DNA of 64,000 nucleotides from CAVZVZ01 sp963778895 (GTDB lineage Bacteria; Actinomycetota; Acidimicrobiia; Acidimicrobiales; Acidimicrobilacustridaceae): positions 2,232,001 through 2,296,000 of the forward strand of contig CAVZVZ010000005.1 in NCBI GenBank assembly GCA_963778895.1, given 5' to 3'. Positions 26,719 through 36,567 of the stretch are shown here, one piece after another; the stretch's first letter is position 1; each line of letters starts with the position of its first letter. The position numbers were made by a program, and so were the translations under genes. The notes beneath the pieces are model-generated. The model ran no database searches. It was not told the DNA's origin and saw only the letters and a program-made list of their open reading frames with translations.

Positions 26719-27968
26719 GTCGTCACCAGGCCCGGGCGCTTCACGACCTTGCCGTCCTTCATGACGAAGGGCACCGTCTGGAAGGTGGTGATGTCGGTGA
26801 GGGGGTCGCCGATGACGCCGATGATGTCGGCGAGCATCTCGGGGGCGATGCGACCGAGGTCGGGGGTGTCGATGAGCTCGGCGGCGACCGTCGTCGCGGC
26901 GCGGATGGCCTGGATCGGGCTCATGCCCCGCTTGACGAGCACGTCGAGCTCCTCGGCGTTGCGGCCGTGGAAGATGGCCGGGGCATCGGTGCCGAGGGCG
27001 ACCTTGACGCCGGCCTCGATCGCCTTCGACAGGGACTCCTTGGCCTTGGGAAAGACCTCGGCCGCCTTGGCCTGGAGGGACTTCGGCTGGTCGGAGATGT
27101 CCCAGTTCTCGGTGAGGGCGCACGTCGAGACGAGGAAGGTGCCGGTGTCGACCAGCCGTTGGATCGTGTCGTCGCCGATCATCATCCCGTGCTCGATGCA
27201 GTCGATGCCGGCGTCGATCGCCGCGTTGACGGCCGTGTCGCCGTGGCAGTGGATGGCGACCCGCAGGCCACGTCGGTGCGCCTCGTCGGCGATGGCGGCG
27301 AGCTCCTCGGTGGAGTACTGCTGCGCGCCCGGAGGGCCGGTCGGAGTCATCACGCCGCCCGAAGCGCAGCACTTGATGAGCTTGGCGCCGTGGGTGATCT
27401 GGTAGCGGACCGCCTTGCGGACCTCGTCGATCCCGTCGGCGATGCCCTCCTCGACGGTCATCCGCATGATGCCCGGAGCCAGGCCGCTCTGCGCGCTCGG
27501 ATCGAGGTGGCCGCCGGTCGGGCAGATGGCGTGGCCGGCGGGGATGACCCGCGGTCCTTCGACCCAGCCGGCGGCGATCGCATCGGCGAGGGCGACGTCG
27601 ACGAGGTAGCCACCGGTCTTGATGAACAGGCCGAGGTTGCGCACCGTCGTGAACCCGGCCCGCAGCGTCCGCTGCCCGTTGGCGACCGCTCGCAGGCCCA
27701 TCTTCACCGGATCCATCCGCACCGGATCCGACAGGTCGGCGCCCGGACCGCCGAGCACGAGGTCGACCTCCATGTCCATGAGGCCCGGGACCAGCGTCAG
27801 GTCGGGCAGGTCGATCACCTGGTCGACCTCGGTGGCCGCCGTCGGGTCGTCGGTCACCGAGGTGATGCGGTTCCCCTCGATCACGATGCTCGCGCCCTCG
27901 AGCACCTCGCCGAGGTCGACGTCGAGGACGCCCTTGGCGCGCACGACGGTGACGGTCTGATCAGGCAT
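26715..27968 (-). CDS. Amidohydrolase-superfamily protein lacking the HxH metal motif
   Basis: 417 residues, with the layout of prolidase/imidazolonepropionase-like amidohydrolases: small beta domain, then PGLMDMEVDLVLGG where the family has PGxIDxHxHL, then KLIKCCASGG (Lys ligand), AIHCHGDTAVNAAI (His), CIEHGMMI (His) and LGTDAPA (Asp). Residues 67 and 69 are Glu and Asp in place of the two His that bind metal. The frame is uninterrupted and other ligands remain, so it may use a different metal set or be impaired. ATGA-type overlaps join it to the SDR upstream and the nitroreductase downstream. Confidence 0.85.
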   Translation of the reverse strand: MPDQTVTVVRAKGVLDVDLGEVLEGASIVIEGNRITSVTDDPTAATEVDQVIDLPDLTLVPGLMDMEVDLVLGGPGADLSDPVRMDPVKMGLRAVANGQRTLRAGFTTVRNLGLFIKTGGYLVDVALADAIAAGWVEGPRVIPAGHAICPTGGHLDPSAQSGLAPGIMRMTVEEGIADGIDEVRKAVRYQITHGAKLIKCCASGGVMTPTGPPGAQQYSTEELAAIADEAHRRGLRVAIHCHGDTAVNAAIDAGIDCIEHGMMIGDDTIQRLVDTGTFLVSTCALTENWDISDQPKSLQAKAAEVFPKAKESLSKAIEAGVKVALGTDAPAIFHGRNAEELDVLVKRGMSPIQAIRAATTVAAELIDTPDLGRIAPEMLADIIGVIGDPLTDITTFQTVPFVMKDGKVVKRPGLVTT

Positions 27969-28844
27969 GTCGAGGTTCCTTCGTTGCTGCTCGAGATCCC
28001 GTTCTCCTGCTCCCACCGCTCGATGTCGTCGAAGCAGGCCTCGACGACGTCGGAGTACATCTCGCGGAAGCTCTGTCGTTGCTCCGAGTGATCGAAGACG
28101 AACGGCCGGTTGTTGCGCACGGCCCGCAGCACGATCGGGGCGACGTCGTCGGGGGTGTAGAACCGCAGCCGGTTGTCCTTGAACGATGCCTGCGGGATCT
28201 GCATCTGCTCGTCGCTGGGACCGCCGAACCGCTCCGGCCGGTACTTCGCGTTGTTGTCCCGCATGCCGTTGAGCACGCCACCCGGGCAGTAGATCGTGCA
28301 GACCACGTCGTGCTCTTCGACCTCGAGCTGCATGCTGCGCATGAAGCCGATGACGCCCATCTTGGCCGCGGCGTACGCGGTGTGGACCGGCACGAGCGTC
28401 GGGATGAGCCCGGCCATCGAGGCGGTGGCGATGATGTGGCCGCCGCCCGCCTCGATCATGTCGGGGAGGAAGGTGAGCGCCGTCCAGATGACGCCCTTCA
28501 TGTTGACCTCGGTCATCCAGTCGAGCTCGCTGTCGGTGAGCTCGGTCACCGGCACGAACGACGTGGCCCCTGCGTTGGCGAACACGAGCTCGATGGTCCC
28601 GAGCGCGGCGTTGGCCTCGGTCTTCATCTGCTCGATCGACGAGCGATCGCAGACGTCGCACTCGATCGCGACGGCGGTGCCGCCGGCGTCGTTGATCTCG
28701 TCGGCGACCTTGCGGGCGGTGTCGGGAAGGATGTCCGCGACCGCGACCGAGGCGCCCTGGCGGGCCAGCTCCTTGGCGAGGCCCATGCCGATGCCGCTGC
28801 CGCCGCCCGTGACCACGGCCGCCTTGCCGGTGATCTCCGGTCAT
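27961..28844 (-). CDS. Short-chain dehydrogenase/reductase (frameshifts at both ends)
   Basis: The Rossmann core is complete: VVTGGGSGIGMGLA (NAD(P) binding), FANAGATSF, Ser in TASMAG, and the catalytic pair YAAAK (TAYAAAKMGVIGF). An extra G after ATG 28844 separates MT from EITGKAAVVTG. Near the C-terminus a second shift is needed to reach TGA 27961-27963, which overlaps the next ATG. It would oxidise or reduce an alcohol/ketone intermediate of the island pathway. Confidence 0.75.
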
Positions 28845-29265
28845 GCCGATCCCTTCGCGGGGTCTCCGCCGACATGTGCGTTCCGAGGATCGTGAACGTG
28901 CGATGGGCGAACTTCCACCCGGTGGGGGTCCGTCGCAGCTCGTCGTTGAACTGGCCGACGACGTCGATCACCCCCGCCTGACCGCGGAACTTGGCGCACT
29001 CGCGGATGAGCGAGCGGGCCGAGGCCGAGTCTCCATCGACGGCGATGATGGCGGGAGCGTTGATCTGCACCAGGTACTCGATCGGCTCCATCAGGGCGGT
29101 CATCGCCTCGCGGATGGCGGTATGCCCCTGGCTGAGGATGCGCAGACCGGGAACCTCCCAGATGCCGTCGGGCAGGAAGGTCGCCATCACCTGGTCCCAG
29201 TCGGTCTTGCTGCCACCCTCGTGGTAGAGGCTGATCGTCTCCTGGATCTCAAGCTTGTCGATCAT
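28841..29265 (-). CDS. SnoaL-like (NTF2-fold) protein
   Basis: About 140 residues: helix, ETISLYHEGGSKTDWDQVMA, then strands WEVPGLRILSQGHTAIREAM and FAHRTFTILG. This is the SnoaL_4-type cone fold used by many small isomerases, cyclases and dehydratases. Near the end the frame does not meet the TGA at 28841-28843, which would overlap the SDR start as ATGA, so a small indel is likely in the GGAGACCCC stretch. Its ATG 29265 overlaps the end of the dioxygenase gene. Confidence 0.72.
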
Positions 29266-30103
29266 CGTGATCCTTGCGGGTGTCGAACGGCTCGTCGCCG
29301 AGCAGCGTCGTGCGATGGAGCCGGCGTCCGTAGTCCGGGTCGTACTCCCGGACGCGGTGCATGGCTCCGGTGTTGTTCCAGATGACGAGGTCGTTGATCG
29401 CCCACTCGTGCGTGTAGACGAACTGCGGTTGCGTGGCCCAGGCGAGCAGGCGATCGAGGAGCGCGCGGCTCTCCGCCTCGTCCATGCCGACGACGGCCGT
29501 GGCGCTGTTGCTCAGGACGAGCGAGTTGCGCCCCGACCGATGGTGCCAGACGAGCGGATGGATCTTCTCGGGCATGTGCTGCCATGCCGCCAGCTGCTTC
29601 TCGGAGGGGTTCGGAAACGCGTCGAGGAAGGCGGTCTCGAGGCAGTGGAGGACCTTCAGGTCGTCCAGCAGCTCCTTGTCGTCGTCGGGCAGATCGTCGT
29701 AGGCGGCGTAGGTGTTCACGAACTCGGTCTGCCCCCCGGTCGGCGTGAGCACCTTCGCGCTGAGCATCGAGCCGAACGGCGGGACGTCGAGGTCGGTCCG
29801 GTCGATGTGCCAGAAGAACGTCGCTCGGTTGGTCGCGGCGCCGATCGGGTTGTCCTTCTTGTCGAAGGTGACCTTGTAGATGTCACCGACGACGCTGGCT
29901 TCGACCTCGCCCAAGGTGCGTGCGAGGGCGACCTGCTGTGCGTCGTCGATCTCGATCCCGCGGATGGCCACCACGCTGCGTTCCTCGAGGAGCTCGCGCA
30001 GCTCGGCCGCGTGCGTGCCACTGAGGAGCGTCGGCAGATCGGTCTCGACGAGCGAACCGACGCGAGGTGTGAGTTCCGTGTGGGTGAACGCGGTGGTCGT
30101 CAT
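29249..30103 (-). CDS. TauD/TfdA-family Fe(II)/2-oxoglutarate dioxygenase
   Basis: 284 residues. The iron-binding His-x-Asp is in TFFWHIDRTDL and the distal His in GAMHRVREYD, followed by the 2-oxoglutarate Arg in LHRTTLLGDEPF. The family hydroxylates sulfonates, phenoxyacids, carnitine-like and other compounds, using 2-oxoglutarate and oxygen. A second, related enzyme lies at 36564, at the other side of the same island. Intact, and probably translated together with the SnoaL-like gene, which it overlaps. Confidence 0.92.
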   Translation of the reverse strand: MTTTAFTHTELTPRVGSLVETDLPTLLSGTHAAELRELLEERSVVAIRGIEIDDAQQVALARTLGEVEASVVGDIYKVTFDKKDNPIGAATNRATFFWHIDRTDLDVPPFGSMLSAKVLTPTGGQTEFVNTYAAYDDLPDDDKELLDDLKVLHCLETAFLDAFPNPSEKQLAAWQHMPEKIHPLVWHHRSGRNSLVLSNSATAVVGMDEAESRALLDRLLAWATQPQFVYTHEWAINDLVIWNNTGAMHRVREYDPDYGRRLHRTTLLGDEPFDTRKDHDDRQA

Positions 30104-30115
30104 GGTTTGGGAGTT

Positions 30116-30988
30116 CTACGTCCTGAGGAGCGCGCTCGGGCAGCCGACGTCGACGACACCGATGCCGCCGTGGGTCTCGTAGCCGAGCAGCTGTTGCACA
30201 CGCGGGGGCATCTCGCGGACGGCCTCGATCGGCGTGCTGATGAAGAAGTTCTCCTTGGTGCGGAGCCACCCGAGCGAGAAGCCGAGGAACAGCGCGCGCC
30301 GCGGCTGGTCCTGCGTCTGGTTCGGGCCGCCACCGTGGAGGGTCTTCCCGACGTAGTAGATCGCCGAGCCGGCCTTCATCTCCGCCGCCACCACCTCGTG
30401 CTCCTGCGGCTTGCGGCGCGCGGGCCAGAGGTGGCTCCCCGGGACGACCCGGGTGGCGCCGTTCTCGGCGGTGAAGTCGCAGAGCGCGTAGAGGACGATG
30501 ACCTCGAGCTGCGGCACGTCGACCGTCGGCACCGCGTCTCGATCCGTCGGCATCGGCGGGTGGATCCAGGCCGTGTCGTCGCGGTGGAGGTGCTGCACCG
30601 ACTCGTCCGCCAGGATCTCGATCAGCTGGGCCGTGCTCAACAGGTAGTGGAGGCACGACGGCAGGAGGTAGTGGTCGGCCATCTGGAGCGCCAGCGGGTG
30701 TTGCAGCAGCTCGACGAAGGTCTTCGACTTGCCCGGGAGGCCGTCGATCCGGTGCGTCTTGTGCCCCATGAAGTCGATCAACATGGGGATGTGGTTCGGC
30801 GTGCCGGGCTCCGAACCCGCGATGAGCCCGTCGAAGTCCGCGTTGAGCGCCGCGAGCAGATCGGGCGCGATGGCGTCGGCAACCATCGCGACGCCGTCTC
30901 GATCGAGGGCCTCGACCAGCGACCCGATCGAGACGTCGGGGCCGAAGCGTTCGATGTGCGGCTCAGTCATGATGTGCGACTCAGTCAT
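30116..30988 (-). CDS. Phytanoyl-CoA dioxygenase (PhyH)-family protein
   Basis: 290 residues. Motif HLHRDDTAWIHPP has the iron His-x-Asp, GKTLHGGGPNQT the distal His, and RRALFLGFSLGW the Arg that holds 2-oxoglutarate. Such enzymes hydroxylate hydrophobic or CoA-linked substrates. ATG 30988 overlaps the stop of the acyl-CoA-dehydrogenase-like gene. Two starts (MTESHIM and MTEPHIE) are four codons apart; the first keeps the overlap. Confidence 0.92.
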   Translation of the reverse strand: MTESHIMTEPHIERFGPDVSIGSLVEALDRDGVAMVADAIAPDLLAALNADFDGLIAGSEPGTPNHIPMLIDFMGHKTHRIDGLPGKSKTFVELLQHPLALQMADHYLLPSCLHYLLSTAQLIEILADESVQHLHRDDTAWIHPPMPTDRDAVPTVDVPQLEVIVLYALCDFTAENGATRVVPGSHLWPARRKPQEHEVVAAEMKAGSAIYYVGKTLHGGGPNQTQDQPRRALFLGFSLGWLRTKENFFISTPIEAVREMPPRVQQLLGYETHGGIGVVDVGCPSALLRT

Positions 30989-32134
30989 GTTGACTCCGTT
31001 CCTAGAAGGTCCTTGCCCATCTCGTCATGGCATCGGGGATCGACGTAGATGTGCTGCGCACCGACGCACATGTCGCGGAAGCAGCGCTGCAGCACACTCG
31101 GGTTCCGGAGTCCGGAGCTGCCCGACGTCATGTAGGCCCACCGCACGACGTCCATGCAGACGTCGGTCTGGTAGGTCACCGCGCTCACGAGCTCGTCCTG
31201 CATCGCCTTGGTCATGGGGTCACCGGCATCGAGGCGGTCCACGATGTTCCCGATCGTGTCGTGCACGAGAAGGCGGACCGAGCGCAGCGCGAGCGTGTGC
31301 TGGCTGAACGCCCGCTGGATGACCTGGTCGTCCCGCATCTGCCCGCCACCGATGCGGGCCCGCCCGGAGGCGAGGATGCCGTGGATCTCGTCGAGCGCCC
31401 GGCGGGCCACCCCAAGCGCCCAGCCCGAGTGGCCGATGCCCGCGAACCCGACCACGCCGAGTCGGTACACGCCTCCGCCGCAGCGCGGCTCGTCATCGAA
31501 CAGCCAGAAGCTCCGTCCCTCTTCGACCAGCTGCTCTGGTATGGAGTAGTCGAAGCTGCCCGTGCCCCGGAGCCCCATCACGTCCCAGTTGCCCGTGATC
31601 TCGACGCTGTCGCTCGGCACGACGAAGGCCAAGCACCTTGGGCATCCCGGCGTCGTTGCGCTCCGGGTTGCCGTCGGCGTCCCGCACGAGCGCGCCGCCG
31701 CCGACCCAGGTGGCTCGAGCGATCCCGCTGCCGAACTGGAACCGCCCCTTGACCTGGAAGCCCCCGTCGGCCCGCTGCCGCCTTGCCCCGCGACACGAAC
31801 TGGCCGGCGCAGACAACGTCGGGCCGGCCTTCGAGCATCTCCCGAGCGACGTCGGGATCGAACATCGAGCACATCGCGGTGGCGTTGGCGTTCGCCATGA
31901 ACACCCAGCCGATCGAGCCGTCCTGGTGCGCGATCTCTTCGAACACATCGAGCGTGGTGTCGACGTCCGCCTCCAGCCCGCCGAGCTCCTTCGGGACCTG
32001 GAGGTGGTTGAGGCCAGACTCGGCGAACGCCGCGATCGCGCGGGCCGCTGATCGTGAGCTCACGGTCGGTGGCGTCGGCCTCTGCCTTCGACCAGGGGTC
32101 GCAGTGACCGGGCAGTGGTCAGCAGATCGTTCAT
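30985..32134 (-). CDS. Acyl-CoA-dehydrogenase-like flavin enzyme (about four frameshifts)
   Basis: Pieces in three frames line up: MNDLLTTARSLRPLVE, then LNHLQVPKELGGLEADVDTT, GSIGWVFMANANATA, VVCAGQFVSRG, then FQVKGRFQFGSGIARATWVG, and finally GNWDVMGLRGTGSFDYS to the end. This matches the flavin-dependent monooxygenase/acyl-CoA dehydrogenase group (HpaB/HsaA-like members have the same WxxxGLRGTGS block). Extra or missing bases are seen near 32060, 32040, 31790 and 31640. If the shifts are real it is dead; if errors, it is a complete 380-residue enzyme. Confidence 0.7.
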
Positions 32135-33037
32135 CGAGCTCCTCCTGGTGCGTCGCCGAGCCGCTGGTCGACGTAGGCGCCGATCTTGGCGATCGCATCT
32201 CGGGCCTCGGGCAGGAAGTCGGCAAAGGAGTGCCAGACGTGGAACACGTCGTCCCAGATCTCGAGGGTCACGTCGACGCCGGCCGCTTCGGCTCGCTCGG
32301 CGAACCTCGTCGTGTCGTCGAGCAGCAGCTCGGACGATCCGACTTGCAGCAACATCGGCGGGAGCCCCGTGAGGTCCGCGAACAGCGGAGACGCTGTCGG
32401 CGATTGCCGATCGACATCACCGAGGTAGGCGTCGGCCATGAGGCCGAGGGTCGAGGCGCTGACCATCGGATCAGCGTCACGGTTCTGCCTGCAGGCTCGC
32501 ACCCGACAAGGTCAGGTCGGTCCAGGGGCTGACGCAGACGGCGGTCCCCGGCATCGGATCGCCGAGGTCGCGAAGCGCGACGAGGGTGGAGAGCGCCAGC
32601 CCGCCCCCTGAGGAGTCGCCACAGAGGGCCATCGCCTCGGGTCCGTGACCGGCCGAGACCGCGAAGCGATACGCCGTGACGGCATCGTCGACTGCGGCCG
32701 GGAACGGATGCTCCGGCGCCAGCCGGTAGTCCACGGCGAGCAGCCGGGCGCGCGTGGCCCGGGCGAGGTGGGAGAACAGGGGGCGAGCCGAGTCGAGGGT
32801 GCCCGTCGCGTAGCCGCCGCCGTGGAAGTAGACGATCGCCCGTCCGGCGACGCAGTCGTCGGGGATGACCCATTCCGCTGGGACGCCCGCGGCGTCGACC
32901 GGCTCCCAGGTGATGTCGTCGGGCTTGGGGTACGCCGGCGCTCGGCTCGTCATCTTCCGCAGGGCCATCAGGTCGCCGTCGAACGAACCGGCGGCCCGAA
33001 TGCCCTCGACCAACTTCTGGAGCTCTTTGCTCGCCAT
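32131..33037 (-). CDS. HSL-type alpha/beta-hydrolase (frameshift near 32485)
   Basis: The first 186 residues carry IVYFHGGGYATG (oxyanion HGGG), LLAVDYRLAPEHPFPAA and ALCGDSSGGGLALS with the nucleophile Ser, the marks of hormone-sensitive-lipase-family esterases. A shift near 32485 leads to the C-terminal part with PPMLLQVGSSELLLDD (Asp) and WDDVFHVWHSF (His), so all three catalytic residues exist. ATGA overlap with the next gene. Probably an esterase of the island pathway. Confidence 0.8.
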
Positions 33038-33046
33038 CAGCTCGGT

Positions 33047-33675
33047 CTACCTTCCGCTCTGTCGTTCCGTGGTCGGGTGCTCCGGCCCCACGAACCCGCG
33101 CTCGATCAACAGGAGGCAGGCGTCGAGCTCTGCCTTCGTGCGTGTCCTCGAGCCGAAGACCTCGACGACGGCCATCAGGATCTCGGCCTCGATGTCGACG
33201 TCGCCGAGCCCACCCGACGCGAGCATCGTCGCCATCCTGTCGGCGTCCCCAGTCGGTGACGGCGGCACGGTCCTGGCGCAGTGGTCCCTCGATGGCTTCG
33301 ATCCACACGCGCACCAGTGGGCCGCTCGTGAGGTTCACCTCCGCGTAGCGACGCAGCCAGCGCCGCAACGCCGATCGGGTCGGCACCTCCGGGAGATCGC
33401 GTACGACCTCGGACACGTCTTGGATCGCTCGCACGCCGATCACTCGCACGAAGTCGTCGATGTCGTCGAAGTACGTGTAGAAGGAGCCGCGCGACACCTC
33501 GGCGGCTCGGACGACGTCGTCGATCCGAAGCCCCCGATAGCCCCGATCGGCGATCAGGCTCGTTCGCCACCGCGAGGATGGATCCGAGCGCTCGCTTGCC
33601 CGGGCGGGCCGCGTCGGCTTCGAGCTCGCGAGCCCGGTCGAAGATCGTCTGGGCCTCGGGGCTGAGGCGCAGCAC
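33047..33675 (-). CDS. TetR-like regulator unit 1 (frameshifted)
   Basis: In three frames: LSPEAQTIFDRARELEADAA, then TSLIADRGYRGLRIDDVVRA, AEVSRGSFYTYFDDIDDFVR (helix-turn-helix), a helical domain, and the tail VEVFGSRTRTKAELDACLLL. Shifts lie near 33560 and 33250. The first piece follows directly after the C-terminal part of the second TetR unit, so both may belong to one long double-TetR protein, a known actinobacterial arrangement. It precedes the esterase gene and is co-directional with the operon. Confidence 0.62.
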
Positions 33676-33689
33676 CGGTGCCGGTGGGC

Positions 33690-34384
33690 TGCTCGCGGCG
33701 GGGTTGGACGTTCACGCCGGGCAGCGGGCCGAACAGCGCTCGGTGCACGACATCGGCGAGGGCGGCGTCGACCCGTTCCCGGTCGTAGTGCTCGGGCGCG
33801 GCGGCCCGCAGGATCGACATGCGGCTGAGCGCGCTGATCACCCCGGTGTTGAGGAGCTCGACGGTCGGGTCGAGCAGCCGCGGGGGAAGATCGGTCGCGA
33901 CGAGCCGGGCCTCGAAGACGCCGACCGCGCGGCTGGGTGATGGAGGCCGCTCCGCCCGCCAGGGACAGGTCGGTCTCGGCCGCGGCCTCGAACGCCCGGA
34001 TGATCGGCTCGTAGCGAGCCTCGATGTCGGCGAGACGCGAGATGCACGCCAGCAAGCGAGGCATGGCCGCTCGCGTCGGGCGTGACGTCCTCGAGTGCTT
34101 CGAACGCCGCCCACATCTGGGCCGCCGCCTGCGTGGCGAGCCGGCGGAACAGCTCGTCCTTGCCCGAGGCGTACTGGTAGATCGTGACCCGCGAGCAGCC
34201 GGCCAGCTCGGCGATGCGGTCGAGCGTCGTGCGGTCGTAGCCAGACTCGCCGAACGCCTCGAGAGCGGCGTCGAGGACGCGTTGGTGGGTTCGGAGCCCC
34301 CGCGGTCCGATCACCGGGCTGTCGGCGAACGGCTTCCTGCGGGTCGGGGTCGGCGATGACCTCGTTCGCCGCGGTGGCGGGCAC
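33690..34384 (-). CDS. TetR-like regulator unit 2 (frameshifted)
   Basis: RTHQRVLDAALEAFGESGYD, TTLDRIAELAGCSRVTIYQY and ASGKDELFRRL form the helix-turn-helix. After shifts near 34340, 34065 and 33940 the ligand domain continues ARLVATDLPPRLLDPTVELL and DAALADVVHRALFGPLPG. The start is taken as GTG 34384. It is divergent from the P450 gene, with an imperfect palindrome in between, so it is the likely local regulator of the two operons. Confidence 0.62.
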
Positions 34385-34397
34385 GCGATGATGCTGC

Positions 34398-34417
34398 GAC
34401 TTTCTAACGAAAATGTC
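34398..34417. promoter_or_regulatory. Imperfect palindrome, possible TetR operator
   Basis: GACTTTCTAACGAAAATGTC reads partly the same on both strands (GAC.TT.T..A.AA.GTC). It is AT-rich by the standards of the window and lies in the divergent gap between the TetR genes and the P450. Its place fits an operator; the symmetry is incomplete. Confidence 0.4.
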
Positions 34418-34527
34418 AATCTGCACAACCCGGATCGCCGAGATGACCTCATGAAATTGGGTGTTGGAGCTGAGGACAACAGCAGCATGTTCTTGACGCC
34501 GTGTGCATTTCTGCCCATGATCCGGGC

Positions 34528-35726
34528 ATGCCTGCCGCCGTGGAGCCCCGGTACGACCCCTACGACGTGGTGATCAACGCCGACCCGTACCCGCACTGGA
34601 AGCGGCTTCGCGATGAGGCGCCGCTCTACTACGACGAGCAGCACGACTTCTACGCGCTGAGCCGCCACGAGGACGTCGAGCGCGCCCTCGTGAACTGGGG
34701 GACCTTCTCCTCGGCGCGCAGCCCGATCCTCGAGCTCATCCAGGCGAACATCGAGTTCCCGACTGGCATCGTCCTCTTCGAGGATCCGCCCATCCACGAC
34801 CTGCACCGCGGACTCCTCTCCCGCGTGTTCACCCCGAGGCGCATGACTGCGCTCGAACCGCAGATCCGTGACCTGTGCGCGGAGGCCCTCGATCCGCACG
34901 TCGGCACGGGCGAGCTCGACTTCATCACCCACCTCGGCAAGTTCATGCCGATGCGCGTGATCGGCATGCTCCTCGGGATCCCCGAGGAGGACCAGGCGGC
35001 CATCCGCGACCGTGCCGACGCCAACATCCGGGTCCGTGCGGGCGAGAAGATGCACGTGGGCGACGACGCAGCTCGACATCGGCATCGAGATGTTCACCGA
35101 GTACATCGATTGGCGGGCTGAGCACCCGTCCGACGACCTCATGACCGCGCTGCTCACCGCGGAGTTCGAGGACGAGAACGGCGAGACGCGCCGCCTCACC
35201 CGCGAGGAGGTCCTCACCTACGTCACGGTCGTGGCCGGTGCGGGCAACGAGACGACGACCCGCCTCATCGGCTGGGCCGGCAAGGTACTGGCGGACTTCC
35301 CCGACGAGCGCCGCAAGCTCGTGGAGGATCCGAGCCTCATCCCGAACGCCATCGAGGAGCTCCTCCGCTTCGAGCCGCCGGCGCCCCACGCGGCCCGCTA
35401 CGTCACGAAGGACGTCGAGTACTACGGCCGCACCGTGCCCGAGGGGAGTGCGATGCTGCTGCTGATGGGCTCGGCCAACCGCGACGAGCGCAAGTTCGAC
35501 GAACCCAGACCAGTTCGACGTCAACCGCGAGGTGCGCGGCCACATCGCCTTCGGCTTCGGCCTGCACTACTGCCTTGGCGCCGCACTGGCCCGCCTCGAG
35601 GGCCGCATCGCGCTCGAGGAGGTCCTCAAGCGCTTCCCGGAGTGGACCGTCGACATGAGTCGGGCCGAGCTGTCGCCCACGTCCACGGTCCGTGGCTGGG
35701 AGACCCTCCCCGTGAGCATCCCCTAG
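34528..35726 (+). CDS. Cytochrome P450 (two frameshifts)
   Basis: Joined length about 398 residues, normal for bacterial P450s. The I-helix oxygen motif AGAGNETTT, the ExxR pair (EELLRFEPPAPHAAR) and the haem loop FGFGLHYCLGAALAR with the Cys ligand are all present. The frame changes near 35073 (GACGACGCAGCTC) and near 35507, where an extra C (GAACCCAGAC) interrupts EPDQFDVNREV. Start ATG 34528. It heads the plus-strand half of the island, before an SDR and a TauD enzyme, so an oxidised P450 product is probably processed by those. Confidence 0.78.
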
Positions 35727-35775
35727 CGCGATGCCGGTCACGCTGGTGTACTCACTCGATGAACAGCGGGGACAC

Positions 35776-36567
35776 ATGAGCAACGAGCTCGAGGGCAAGG
35801 TCGCGGTCGTCACCGGGGGCGCGAACGGGATCGGCCGGGCGATCGCCGAGCTGTTCGTCGAAGAAGGTGCTCGAGTCGTGATCGCCGACATCGATGACGA
35901 GGCCGCGTCCGAGGTGGCGGACGGGCTCGGCGAGGCCGCCTCGTTCGTGCACACCGACGTCTCCGAGGCGGACAGCGTGCAGGCGGCGATCGACCACGCG
36001 CAGGTGCGCTTCGGTGCCCTACACGTGATGGTGAACAACGCCGGGATCTCCGGTTCGTCTCGCCGGTTGATGCAAGACGACCTCAGAGACTTCGACCGCG
36101 TCATCGCAGTCGACCTGTACGGCGTCATGGTGGGGACCCAGCGCGCCGCCCGCGCGATGAGCCCAGGCGGGTCGATCATCAACATCACCTCGATCGCCGG
36201 CATCACCCCCGGCCCCGGCTTCAGCACCTACCGCGCCGCCAAGGCCGCGGTCATCCACTTCAGCCGTTCCGCCGCCATCGAGGTAGGCGAGCTCGGCGTC
36301 CGGGTCAACGTCATCGCTCCCGGGAACATCCCCACTGCGATCAACGCCTCGTTGTACGACACCGGAGCGGTGGCTCGACGACTCCAGCCGCTGCACCGCA
36401 GCGGCGACACCCGCGACGTCGCCAACACTGCCGTCTACCTCGCGAGCGAACGCGCCGCCCAGGTCACCGGAACGTTGATCCCCGTTGACGGGGGTACGAC
36501 GGCCGGCCCCCCACCTGTCAAGTGGGACGACATCAAGGCCGGCGCCGAAGGAGCAGGCCCGAAGTGA
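35776..36567 (+). CDS. Short-chain dehydrogenase/reductase
   Basis: 263 residues, intact. NAD(P) motif VVTGGANGIGRAIA, VNNAGISG, catalytic Ser in NITSIAG and Tyr-x-x-x-Lys in FSTYRAAKAAV. Asp in IADIDDE after strand 2 favours NAD over NADP. Its TGA overlaps the GTG start of the TauD gene. Together with the P450 it probably turns a hydroxylated carbon into a ketone or acid. Confidence 0.92.
   Translation: MSNELEGKVAVVTGGANGIGRAIAELFVEEGARVVIADIDDEAASEVADGLGEAASFVHTDVSEADSVQAAIDHAQVRFGALHVMVNNAGISGSSRRLMQDDLRDFDRVIAVDLYGVMVGTQRAARAMSPGGSIINITSIAGITPGPGFSTYRAAKAAVIHFSRSAAIEVGELGVRVNVIAPGNIPTAINASLYDTGAVARRLQPLHRSGDTRDVANTAVYLASERAAQVTGTLIPVDGGTTAGPPPVKWDDIKAGAEGAGPK

Noticed and set aside
29255..31048. 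597-residue plus-strand frame over the island dioxygenases
   Set aside because: Antisense shadow of two well-defined enzymes.
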